Shown: positions 11,601 through 21,682 of the stretch, one piece after another
Layout of the letters: each line of letters starts with the position of its first letter
How positions within the stretch are numbered: the stretch's first letter is position 1
Assembly (NCBI RefSeq): GCF_009905375.1
Contig: NC_133650.1
Span: 65,723,669-65,787,668, forward strand
Source: Apium graveolens
Taxonomy: Eukaryota > Streptophyta > Magnoliopsida > Apiales > Apiaceae
DNA length: 64,000 nt
Direction: 5' to 3'
Position numbers and translations under genes: made by a program
Notes under the pieces: model-generated
The model's database searches: none
What the model was told of the DNA's origin: nothing
The model's input: only the letters and a program-made list of their open reading frames with translations

Positions 11601-12465
11601 TGTAGTATCAAAAATAATTACTTCTTATTGACCGTTATTGTAATTTTGGGATTGATCTGCCTGGGTGTACATTTTTGTGCTAGGTAGAAGTGGAATATGC
11701 CGATGGAAGCGTGTACAATTTGTCAGCCGAATTCTTAAGAATATATAGCCCAGCTGCTGACAGTAAGATCAGATCAGTTGGAGGTGAAAAGGTAATTGAA
11801 TTTCTGCACCGATCTTGTGAGCAAGCATGATAAGGTTCTTCCATTTATACGATTGGAATTTATAGTTATTCTCCCTTAAAGTTACTTTTATCATAAACTT
11901 TTTGGAAGCAATTTGACATGGTAATTGTTTCAAAATTTGGAAACCAATCCAGGTAAAGTGTATTGCTTTAAGCAGCCAGCTGAGGTTTTGGGATGTTATA
12001 CGTGTTTATATAGATAAAATTACCAGGAAACTTTGCCTTTTATATATTTATTTATGTAAATGGCATCAATTATGTCCTCTATGAGAAAATCTACTTAAAG
12101 TATACTTAAGGGCGTGCGTACTGAGTTATGCCAACCCTTATGCAGGTGATATTTGGCCGACGCCATGTGTGTATCATGTCTGGTGAACCTGTAGGAAACT
12201 ATGGGATAAGGTAATCTAGGGCCACTTTTGCATCGACAAGACAAGTATTAACTATGGGATACTTAATATGTCGTGTTTCATATTCGATGATTATGTTTAC
12301 TTTGGTGGCTGTTGTAGGTTGCTTTTTGACGACCTTCATAAAACTGGGATATACACTTGGGATTATCTGTATCATATTGGGAGCAACAAGTTTACACTGA
12401 TGAGAAAGTATATCAAAACGCTGAAGAAGCATGGACTGAGCCGGGATCCACCTAGAAGAAAGTAG
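8620..12465 (+). CDS. DUF971 (gamma-butyrobetaine hydroxylase-like N-terminal domain) protein, 4 exons
   Basis: Exons 8620-8712, 11684-11791, 12146-12210 and 12318-12465 join in frame with GT-AG introns to give 137 residues. Residues 1-31 (MRQFQRAIQRYIHTPS...) are basic and free of acids, as in a mitochondrial targeting peptide. The DUF971 domain follows from about residue 32: VEVEYADGSVYNLSAEFLR, then PVGNYGIRLLFDDLH and TGIYTWDYLYHIG, which are family hallmarks. It is a stand-alone domain, unlike HCF101/Mrp, where DUF971 is C-terminal. The family's biochemical role is not settled; a link to iron-sulfur or dioxygenase proteins is known only by domain association. Intron 1 is 2971 bp and holds a hAT-like MITE. 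The exon structure is my reconstruction. Confidence 0.9.
8721..8745 (+). repeat. CT microsatellite at the start of intron 1
   Basis: About eleven CT dinucleotides followed by CCCTCC, starting 9 bp after the splice donor. Polypyrimidine/CT tracts near transcription starts are common in plants; a role here is not shown. Confidence 0.85.
9832..10249. mobile_element. hAT-like MITE inside intron 1
   Basis: Termini CAGTGTTCTAAAAA at the left and CTTTCTAGAACACTG at the right are imperfect inverted repeats. The interior has GCCGCC/GGCGC-type words next to the left end (AAGCGCCGCCAAGCGGG) and related inverted text (CCACTTAATCCGC) at the right. CAGTGTTCTA ends are seen in plant hAT MITEs. No matching 8-bp target duplication was found, so the ends may have eroded. 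Confidence 0.6.
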
Positions 12466-13338
12466 TGGTCAAGTCAATAGCCCATGATGCATATGGTTTC
12501 TTTACAATTCTACTTTGAGCTGTAAACTTAATGAATTGAAGTAAAAATTACAATGAAATGGAGACTTCCATTCAACTGAATGCGGGAGACATACTATCAC
12601 TAGAAGAACTACTCATAGTATTGGCAGAGAGTAACATGTATACGGAATTATCAAAGAAGAAAATAGTATAGTGAGTGTTGGACACACATGGTGTGTGTGT
12701 TTAGCTTTGGCTGTCCAAGCAGTTAGAAATGAGTATGATGTAACTGGGAACAAAGTGAAGTTGGTACAACCAGTTCAGTCTGTTGGGAGGTGACCGTGTC
12801 ATTGTGTTATTACAAATCTAAAAGATTAGCTTTAATTAGAATGATTATTATATCTTGAACAGTTATACTCGTAAACAATGACTATTTTGGAAATAAATAA
12901 ATCTGAGATTAGTGATTGAAAGTTATGTCTTTGATCATCGGTATCTCACAAGTCATAACTATTCAAACTCTTGTGACCATAATTACAATCAAGCCCCTGT
13001 CAGTTTAAATATAACTGGAACAATGTATTATCACTTTTTCAAACAAAGTGGACCCAGCCCAAGCTGGAAAAAGACTGAATAACGGCCTCAAAATGAGGCA
13101 CTAACTAGCCCTATGTAACCAAAACCTACCCTACCACATGGTGTTTTAAATTTGTATCACACTTCTCTTTTAGTTAAAGCATGAAAACAAACTCCTTTTA
13201 TTTGAAATTCAAATGCTTCAAAATAAAGTCCCATAAAATCTTAACTCAAACTTAAGTGTAACGGCTGTTGTAACTTGAGATATATATTTTTAAGACTCTT
13301 GTCTTGTTTACTTCTCTGTTCTTGTCTTGTAATAAAAA
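12466..13338 (+). other. Intergenic: 3' UTR of the DUF971 gene and promoter of the WVD2-like gene
   Basis: No coding potential was seen. The two genes are co-oriented, 873 bp apart. The last part before ATG 13339 has the TATA-like run GATATATATTTTTAAG near 13278, then CTTGTCTTG repeats, compatible with a core promoter and 5' UTR. Polyadenylation signals were not assigned with confidence. Confidence 0.4.
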
Positions 13339-16308
13339 ATGGGAGATGCAGCTTGTGTCATGCATCCTTTTTCTTATACTTCTGGCATCTCTGATGAAAC
13401 ACATCAGGTTAGTTGATCTTTCTTCATCTACATTATTTTGTAAAGTCTTGATCTTTTAGTTATGTTTAGTGTTTTTTGGTAATTCGTGTTTTCGAGAAAT
13501 GTTAATTGTCACAAGTTTGTTCTGTAGGAGAATCCTTTGCATGCCCTTGGAGAGTCTGTTTCATTTGGGAGGTTCATGACAGACTCCTCTTTGTCATGGG
13601 AAAAATGGTCTACTTTTACTCAAAATCGACACGTTGAAGAGGCGGAGAGATATGCTCAACCTGGGTCAGTGGCAGAAAAGAAGGCTTTCTTTGAAGCTCA
13701 TTACAAGAGAATTGCTGCTGCAAAGAAAGCTGCCGCCTTGCTTGAGGAAGAAAATGCTGCCAATAATACCGCTGAGCAGGAATTTGGATGCATTGATACC
13801 AATCCTGATACAGGAAAGTGTAGTCTTGAATCACAAGAACAACTCTTGATCAAGAATGACAGCGAAAAGGAGAATTTTATGGTCAGTGCTAATGAAGATG
13901 ATTCAAATTCAAATGCAAATTCTGCAATTCCTGATGAATTGGGACTTGAGAAGGTAGCCGTGATGGATATGGACACCAAGGTTTTAGGGGAAATTGCAAT
14001 GAACATTGGATCAATTGACCCACCAGAGAATCACGAGGACAAAAATATGGTTTCTAGGCTGGATAACTCTTTGCTGAAGGTGAAACTTTTGTTGCAATCG
14101 CATTTCTTTTTCTATAATTACTACCTTTCAGTTTTAATAAGGCAAGGCAGGTGACGTGACTCTGATCCTCGCACACCATACCCTGCGATAGTATTACAGG
14201 TTGTATACATGCATGTGTTAATGTTTTCAATGCTAATTCAGGATGTTGTACAAATGGAAAGGAAGAAAAGGCCAGTTCTTTCTACTTTGAAATCATCAGT
14301 GTTCCGTAAAGTGACATCTACACCTGCTAAATCTATGCCACCACTGCACCCTAGAAAAGAGAACTCTTATACTCCGGCCACAATTAGGTCTACAATGGAG
14401 CCTATAGATAAAAAGAGATCAACACCAAAATCTTTGCGCAGGTTTATTAATTTTACTCCGACGAGGAGACCTGAAAAATTATCAACCACAGCTGCCAGAA
14501 AGATTGAAAGTTCAGAAGCTGATATTAATATCTACAAGGCTAATAAAGATTGTCCTACTCCATTGAAAACTCCGGTCAGTTCTTTGTTGATCTTCTACAA
14601 TCAGTTCGGCATTAGATTTGTAAATTATTGAATTAATAATCGTATTTGTATTTGTACATCTGCAGGCACCAATGAGTGGAATGCCAAAACATGCTTTAGT
14701 AACACCCTTGACAAAAGATAAAAGGTATATCATTGTATCAGTATATGTTAAGAAAATTGTGTTTGATATTATAAGAGAGGGTTGATTATATTTATTTTTA
14801 TCTAATAGATCACACCATTTTTATTTTATATCTAATTATCAGGTATAAGGAACTGCTTGATCCTCTAGCCTCTGGCAGCAAAACAACTGGCCCAAAATGG
14901 CACCTTTTATCTTCAGTGTTAGTTCTATATCACTTGCCTTACATTATTTAGCTGCATAAACAACGAATGGGCTGTCATTGAATGCTCATTTACACTTAAT
15001 ATTGCACATTGCTAACTATGAGGAAAAAACTTCTATTTGCTGCTCACAAACAAACAGTCTATTGTCAAAAATTCTTGTTATGGTGAATTGCAGTTCGTTT
15101 ATCCATACTCATGGGCCTCAGGTGAGGCTCGAACCATCTGCTAATCGACCCATATTTGTGTGTTGGTATTGGAATTTCTTTTAACTGGAAACCCGGAGAC
15201 ACTGCCCCATTTTTGGACATGTCATAATGTATATGTAACTGTATCAGACAAAATTTCCATTTTGAAAACTGACGATATTACTCAAACTAACTGTAATTTG
15301 GAAACGTCTTTGAAAATTAGGCATATTCTTCTTTTCCTTTTTCTGTTTTTTCTTTTGCGATCTCTCCGTTTCTTCTTCTCATTTTGTTCTTTTTTGCATC
15401 ACAAATTCATCTCATACGTGGTCTTTTGAATTGGTCAAAGTTTCAATATTTGAGCCACACTCCGACACGGAACTGAAGAGTCGGAATATCAAAGTACTTA
15501 ATCTTGTAGGTGTAAATTTTATTATAAGAAGGCTCATACCTATTATTACTATTGATGATTAGATTTAAATTGCAGCTGTTCCAAATCCTTGAGTGCTTGT
15601 CGTAAAAAACTACAATCTTCGACATTATCTTCTCCTTTTACCTTGAGGACTGAGGAAAGAGCTGCAAGAAGGAAACAGGTACAGGGTCGATTTTACTTGA
15701 ATGGTATGTTTGCTTGTTTGCTTCTTTTACGAGCAAATAACTTATCGTCTGCAATTATCGATTTTTCCATCTTTCAGAAGCTTGAAGACAGATTTAATGA
15801 GAAGGAGGCGCAGAATGTTCAGAGGCAAGCAAAACTGAAGGTGATTCGCAAAGCTCTTGTGTGCGAAACAGCCTTTACAGTAATTTATGGGATCATCTAT
15901 ATGTTTATAATAATCTTTTGTAGGAAAAAGCAGAAATAGAAGTTGGTAAATTTGGTCCAAGCCTCTGTTTCAGAGCCAGACCTCTGCCTGATTTTTACAG
16001 GGAAAGAGAAACATCAAAGAAGAAACAAACAATGAAGGTATTGTTTTGATTGCATCATGTATTTGACAAAAAAAACTTGTTTCGAGGCATTTTGTATTTG
16101 ACAAATATAAAATCTTTATTTCCAAGACAAACAGGAAATTTCAGATAATTTCTTCCTTGCATTACTGCAGACTCCAGAGATGCACCCTCAGCCTCCCAGA
16201 CAAGTAGGGAAGAAGGCTAACTTTAATTCAATTCAAGGCACAAATCCTTTTACAAAGTCCTCAAGCAACTCCTTGAGGAACTTCTTGAAGAAAAATACTC
16301 AAGCATGA
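13339..16308 (+). CDS. WDL7: Protein WVD2-like 7 type (TPX2 C-terminal domain microtubule-associated protein), 9 exons
   Basis: Exons 13339-13407, 13528-14079, 14242-14574, 14666-14724, 14843-14917, 15576-15678, 15778-15840, 15924-16037 and 16171-16308 join without a stop to give 501 residues. The N-terminus (MGDAACVMHPFSYTSG, then LGESVSFGRFMTDSSLSWEKWSTF, given here in parts around residues 23-50) and AERYAQPGSVAEKKAFFEAHYK at about 60-80 are typical of the plant WDL7/MDP40 group. A basic, Ser/Thr/Pro-rich middle follows. The C-terminal TPX2 (KLEG-like) domain comprises FTLRTEERAARRKQKLEDRF and KFGPSLCFRARPLPDFY at about residues 360-455. Such proteins bind cortical microtubules and affect organ twisting and hypocotyl elongation. 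All introns are GT-AG. Gene number within the WDL family is by recognition only. Confidence 0.92.
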
Positions 16309-16919
16309 GTTCCCAAACAATCTGCATTAATATTCAACACGATGACAAATAACTACTTTGAGTCGTGAAAATCACGCTGCTGGTGAGCTGTTTATCTTTT
16401 TCGATGTAATGTGCCGGAATCAGTGATTACTGATTATTCAGTTGTTCTAAACTTGATTTGCCCTCTCTATATAGATCTATAACTATTACAGTGTAAAGTT
16501 TGAAGAAAATTTATCAAAGCAACGTAATTACCACTTCCATTAATCTATTTCCATTTTCCTGTGTTGTACTTGACTACCTGGTAAAATATCAATATTTGCA
16601 TAGTTTATTTCATGTAGACTTATAACGCACATAAAGAACACACGTACGTTAGTAATAGCAATAAATAAAATAAAGTCTGTACAGTCCCAAATTAATAGAG
16701 TCGCCAACCAAATGTGCAAGCAACCACATTATCGTCTTCAACCAAAAACCAAACATCAACATCATCCATTATTTCCAATACAATACTCGATATATAAAAG
16801 TTCATCTGCTCATCACTCTGTCATTTTTAAATCTTGTGCGGTTGGCTCATACACCTCTCGAACAGAAACATCATTATGAAACCTCAGCTATATAAGCATC
16901 ATCCTAGAACAAATCGTAA
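16309..16919 (+). other. Intergenic: 3' UTR of the WVD2-like gene
   Basis: No ORF or RNA gene is recognised. The sequence is AT-rich and runs to the 9-bp target duplication of the Mutator-like element at 16920. Confidence 0.4.
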
Positions 16920-17661
16920 TTTTCATTGGACTAATTACCACTTTGCATCCCAAAACTTTGGCTGAATCTCACTTTGGTCCCATTACTTTTAACCTTAACA
17001 GTTTGCATCCTAAATTTAAAAAACGATGACTTTTTGCATCCCTCTGACACTTTTGACGTTAACTCAGACATTAACGTTAATTGTCAGAGGGGCATTTTTG
17101 GTAACACTTTTATATTTCAATTTGCATCCTAATATTTTCTTCAAATCTCACTTTGCATCCTAGAATTTTGTAATTCGTATTATCATAAAAAATAATTGTA
17201 ATTTAAAAAAACAATCGAGTTATATTATTTATTATGTTCACATTAGAATTTTAAAACTGGACCATTAGTTAATTTGGTCTAATGTATATAATTTTTTGAC
17301 GCGGAATATTTATTATTTTGGTTATATTATAAGTTCTAAAAGACAATTTATAAAATTTTACTGCTCACACGAAAGTCACAAAATAATGATTAATTCAGTG
17401 TTTTTTTCACAGTTATAATATAACTAGAAACGGAACCAAAATATAGAGAAAGTTGATTAAGAATTTCATAATACGGTATTACTTTATTTACAAAATTTAC
17501 AAATTATAAAATCATAAGTTATTTATGGATTTAAGTAAATAATATATAATCATGACCGTTTAAATTAATTTTCAAGTATTAGGATCTGACTATCTTTATT
17601 TATTCCCATTACGCTTATTTTATTTAACTAATGATTATTTACTCATTTTTCTTAATATAAT

Positions 17662-17871
17662 ACTCCCTCGTCCCATAATTGAGGCTATAATAAATCAAAA
17701 TTTCATAATTGATTTTTAAATTATTTTTTTGTATAAAAATTTGAAAATTATATTTTTATTTAAAAGAAAAAAATGTAAAAAAAAAATTGACACAACTTTT
17801 TTTTATACGAGTCTAAAATGCGTGTCGAGCCCCGGTCCCCAATGTAAAGAATTGGGGTGGGGCGGACGGAA
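17662..17871. mobile_element. Stowaway-like (Tc1/mariner) MITE nested in the MULE
   Basis: The left end ACTCCCTCGTCCCATAATTG follows a TA. The right end, read as complement, is TTCCGTCCGCCCCACCCCAA, and both resemble the CTCCCTCCGTCCC Stowaway terminus. The interior CCCCAATGTAAAGAATTGGGG is also typical. Ends are imperfect, so it is an old copy. Confidence 0.55.
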
Positions 17872-18142
17872 TATTATACTTCGACTTATTATACTTCATT
17901 TTAAATTATACCAAAACTTGGTAAAAGAAAATAGAATTATTTCAGATAAATTTATTTTGTTTAAAATTAATTTTGGGATGCAAACTGTTACAGTATATAG
18001 TTATAGACCTATAATGAGATTCAAGATGAAATATGGGGTGCAAACTGTAATTTACGTTTGCATAAACTTTTAAAAATATGTATTACCAGAAATACCGCTC
18101 TGACAATAACTTTAACGTCTGATTTAACGTCAGAAACATTAA

Positions 18143-18578
18143 GCCCCTGTTTGGTTGGAAGAAAATAGAGGGGAGGGGAGAGGAGGGGAGGGGAGGGTTC
18201 CTACAATAAAAAATGTGTTTGGTTCATATTTTTATATTTTTATAGGGGAGGGGAGGGGAGGGAAATGAAGGGGCCTAAAATCCCTTATGAGTCTTATTTT
18301 GTTTCCTCCCAATTTGGGGTTTTTTGGAGGGGAGAAATTTTATTGACAAAAATAACCTTACACCTTCTTAACACTTACATATATCCTAAAGGACTTATAT
18401 GTAATTTTAATTATAAACCCCTCCCTTCCCCTCCTGTACCAAACATAAAAATGAGTTAATTCCCCTCCCCTCCCTTCCTTCAACCAAATAGAATTAATAT
18501 TATATCTTTTCCCTCACCTTCCCTCCCCTCTATTAAAATTCCTTCCCTTCTCTCCCCTCCATTCAACCAAACACAGTC
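18143..18578. mobile_element. MITE with CTGTTTGGTTG termini nested in the right TIR of the MULE
   Basis: The left end CCCCTGTTTGGTTGGAAG and the right end CATTCAACCAAACACAG are inverted repeats; both continue into purine-rich GGGGAGGGGAG runs and their complement. It splits the MULE right TIR between the AACGCCATC and TTTCTGACG segments. A TAA duplication (18139-18141 region and after 18578) is possible, but the target site is not resolved, so superfamily (Harbinger or hAT) is open. Confidence 0.65.
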
Positions 18579-18844
18579 ATAATGATGGCGTTTCTAAACT
18601 TTGGGGTGCAAACTGTTTTAGTTTAAAATATTAAACCTAAACTGAGATTCGGCCAAAGTTTTAGGATGCAAAGTGCAAATTAGTCTTTTCATTGATAAAG
18701 AAGTTGCAGTGATTATGCCCTAAAGTCATAAGCAGCTTTCCTGGATTATTTGAACATTATTAAAACTAACAGCTTGTATCCTCCCCGTGATCATAACTGA
18801 GTTATGAATTGTTATTATTCTATTTAAACTTACATGAAATTACT

Positions 18845-20546
18845 TTATACAGATTTAGCCTCGAGTTTCTTGATGTTGTTAATTTGCTTTCCTGGATTCA
18901 GTCCCTTGGGGCAGGCACGGGCACAATTTAAGATTGTGTGGCACCTGTATAATTTGAATTCATCGCATATTGCATCTAACCGCTCCTTTGTGTACTCATC
19001 ACGGCTGTCCATAATCCATCTGCATTAAAAAAAATTGAAATTATTTCAATAATATGCATGTTTGAAGCTTCTGCAACTTGAAATACTTGATTTGCTGCGC
19101 TAATACTATATGTTCCAATTGTAGTACAACATTTCCTAGGTTTGTTAATTAGAAAGATATGTTGAGACCTAGTCGTGATCTAGCAAACTATAAAATGACC
19201 TAACTTAATTAGCATAATTTTGGAGAAATATGTGTCTGTGACTGTGCTGTTCAAGAATACCATGGTATATTAGTCCAAGCAGAGGCACAATCAGCACTCA
19301 TTCTGTTACTGGGGGGCGACTGGAGTAGATCTCCGCCGCTGTTGATGCTTAATCTATTTATTTTTACAAAAATTTTATGGTCTATGGTGTGTGCTTATTA
19401 TATTAGAAAAGCTCACAAGTTATCCATTCCTAGATGAATTACAGACGAGGGAGAATTAAACCCGGGGAACCAATATAGGATAAGCCTTACCAACTTGGGC
19501 CTGTCTAAGAATTATAGCTGCATAAAATGGTGCCGCCCCTTCATGACTCCGTATGTTGATTGAGAAAGCTTAACTACTTAGGATGTGTTATCGAATCTAA
19601 TTAACTACTTGTTGAAGCTACCGCGCGACTATCAAGAGTTTACTTTTAGATAGATTTTATGTTTGGTATACTTGTATATTTTGCACGTGATGGCTAGTTT
19701 CTCCTGGATTAATTAGGCAACTCTTCTGTTAATCATATTTATGCAGTCTGTGAAACATAGTTCTCTTATCGATGTCTAGAGACATTATGCTTAATTAATC
19801 TGTTTAAATACAAAAAGCATGCATGGAACTACAGAAGCAGATACGGGCCTATGCAACGCCAAACATATAGTGCAATTTTCAAATTACACATACAGTTGAA
19901 AATAAATAACATACCGGTTAGCATGAAGAAGAGCAGCAGGGCCTAAATAAGACTCAGGATTCCACCAATAACTAGGACAAGAAGTACTACAACAAGCACA
20001 CAATATGCACTCATACATTCCTTCTAGTTTCTCCCTGTCTTTCTTACTCTGCAACACTTCTTTTCCATCTTTGGTCGCCGTCTTCCTCTTCAGCCACGGC
20101 TCAATACTCTTGTACTGATTATAAAAATTAGTCATATCGACGACTAAATCCTTAATTACAAACATATGTGGCAATGGTGTTATCATGGTGGTGGAGGGTC
20201 CTGATTCAATCTTTGTCAAACAAGCCAAACCATTACAACCATCAATGTTCATTGCACAAGATCCACAGATGCCTTCACGACATGATCGTCGAAAAGTCAG
20301 CGTGGCGTCAAGCTGGCTCTTAATGAGGAAGAGTGCATCGAGTACCATAGGTCCACATTCGTTAAGATCGATAGTGTAGCTTTTCATTTCGGGTTTTGTT
20401 GGATTTTCGGGGTTCCATCTGTATATTTCGAATGTTTTTAATTTGTTGCTGGTGGATTGCGACGCGCAAGCCTGGAATTTGAGTAGTTTGGATGCTGGCT
20501 GTGGCTTATATGTAGCTACTGCTCGGCGGAGTAAAGTTGTTGCCAT
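18845..20546 (-). CDS. SDH2: Succinate dehydrogenase iron-sulfur subunit, mitochondrial (SDHB), 2 exons
   Basis: Exon 1 is 20546-19915 and exon 2 is 19019-18845. The 895-bp GT-AG intron splits the Arg codon after HAN, giving 268 residues. The subunit carries electrons from FAD in SDH1 to ubiquinone in complex II of the inner mitochondrial membrane. The first roughly 30 residues ([15 protein letters not shown]) form a basic presequence. The [2Fe-2S] ligands are C89, C94, C97 and C109 within CREGICGSC. The [4Fe-4S] ligands are C180, C183, C186 and C247. The [3Fe-4S] ligands are C190, C237 and C243; CPKGLNP follows. All eleven cluster cysteines are present and there is no lesion, so the gene appears functional. 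The ORF beyond 19915 is intron read-through and is not coding. Confidence 0.97.
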
Positions 20547-21682
20547 AGAAAGGTGGAATGAAAAAGTTGATGTTTTGGTGTTGGATAATGCATGAAATGA
20601 TTAAAATGGTCAAGTGTTGATGTGCAGAGCTGAATGTAATAATATCGGCACGGTAGGGGTAATTGTGGAAACAGAACAGTTGAGAGGCTGTACTTGAAAA
20701 TCGGGTGGAGAATCCACTTGAACAGCCTGATGTCCAGGGACCAAGGGGTAATATGTTGAAACACCACCTGGACGCCTAGCTAGGTTAGGCTTTCTTGACA
20801 TTTGGCTTTTTTTCATATCTCAATTTTTCGTCTATCGTATCTGTTTGAAATTTAACTGGGTCATTTGTACTCCTGTTTATTTTATATCTCTGAGGAGAAC
20901 TCTTAGATCCGGTAAAAATTATCAATTTAGAGAAATTATTATATAAGACAGATTTGTATTTTTTAGTATAGAATTAATTTTATTTTAATTTTATTTACTA
21001 ATATACATTATACCTTTTATATGTCTATATTCAACTAACTAGAATTATAAAAAAAAAGGATTTTTTAATACATTTCTATACTAACTAACCAAAACTAGTA
21101 GTTTCTTGAATTTCTAAAAAATTAAATAACCATTCAATCCCATCCAACTTGAATCTATTCGAGATACCTAAAATTTCGACATCTAGCGTTATTCAAATGT
21201 TACAAAGACATTTTTATTGCAACAAAAAGGCGAGCACAAAGATGTGGTGAAGAAAATTCGGAAGATATTAGATAATGTAAAAGTTATTGGACAATCAATC
21301 CTAAAACAAAACAAGCTAGTATCATCAAATATTTTTTTGATTCATAGGGGACATGAAATATATGTATTTAATTGAAAGATCGCTTTATGCAAAAAATGGG
21401 ACCGATATTTAACACAAAAATTTTTTGAAAAAAAATTAGTTATCACAATAAAGGGGTAATTAATTTTTAATATCGATTCCGAGTCGGGACCGGGATATTT
21501 TATTAATTTAAAGAAATTTTCACTTTAGAGAGTATCACTTTACAAGATTGTATGTATTACATCTCTTAACTATTTTGATTCCATGAACCCCAATATGCGA
21601 TACAAATAAATGATTTGTGTAGCTTGATTGGTCCTTTTCTACCAAGCTGTAGATATTAGAAAGCGAAAAAATCTATAGAAGG
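20547..21682 (-). other. SDH2 upstream region and AT-rich intergenic sequence
   Basis: The 20547-20820 part should contain the SDH2 5' UTR and promoter (minus strand). No clear TATA box was seen. Beyond 20820 the sequence is AT-rich with no convincing ORF, RNA gene or transposon end. Confidence 0.35.

Larger units (their letters stand above)
16929..18685. mobile_element. Non-autonomous Mutator-like element (MULE) with long TIRs, TSD TTTTCATTG
   Basis: The left end GACTAATTACCACTTTGCAT and the right end (rc GACTAATTTGCACTTTGCAT) are inverted repeats. They continue imperfectly for roughly 250-300 bp, sharing CAAAACTTTGGC, GACGTTAA and TTGTCAGAG words. Identical 9-bp TTTTCATTG flanks (16920-16928 and 18686-18694) fit Mutator target duplications. 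The word TTTGCATCC recurs in the left TIR (16942, 17002, 17033, 17121, 17152) and its complement (GGATGCAAA or GGGTGCAAA) in the right. There is no transposase. Two smaller MITEs are nested inside. The element lies between the WVD2-like gene and the 3' end of SDH2. Confidence 0.85.

Noticed and set aside
19020..19914. Extra exon or transposon in the SDH2 intron
   Set aside because: No frame or terminal repeats; exons 1 and 2 join perfectly without it.
20610..20816. Minus-strand open frames upstream of SDH2
   Set aside because: They overlap the expected 5' UTR/promoter, have no family resemblance and would not extend the conserved SDHB N-terminus.
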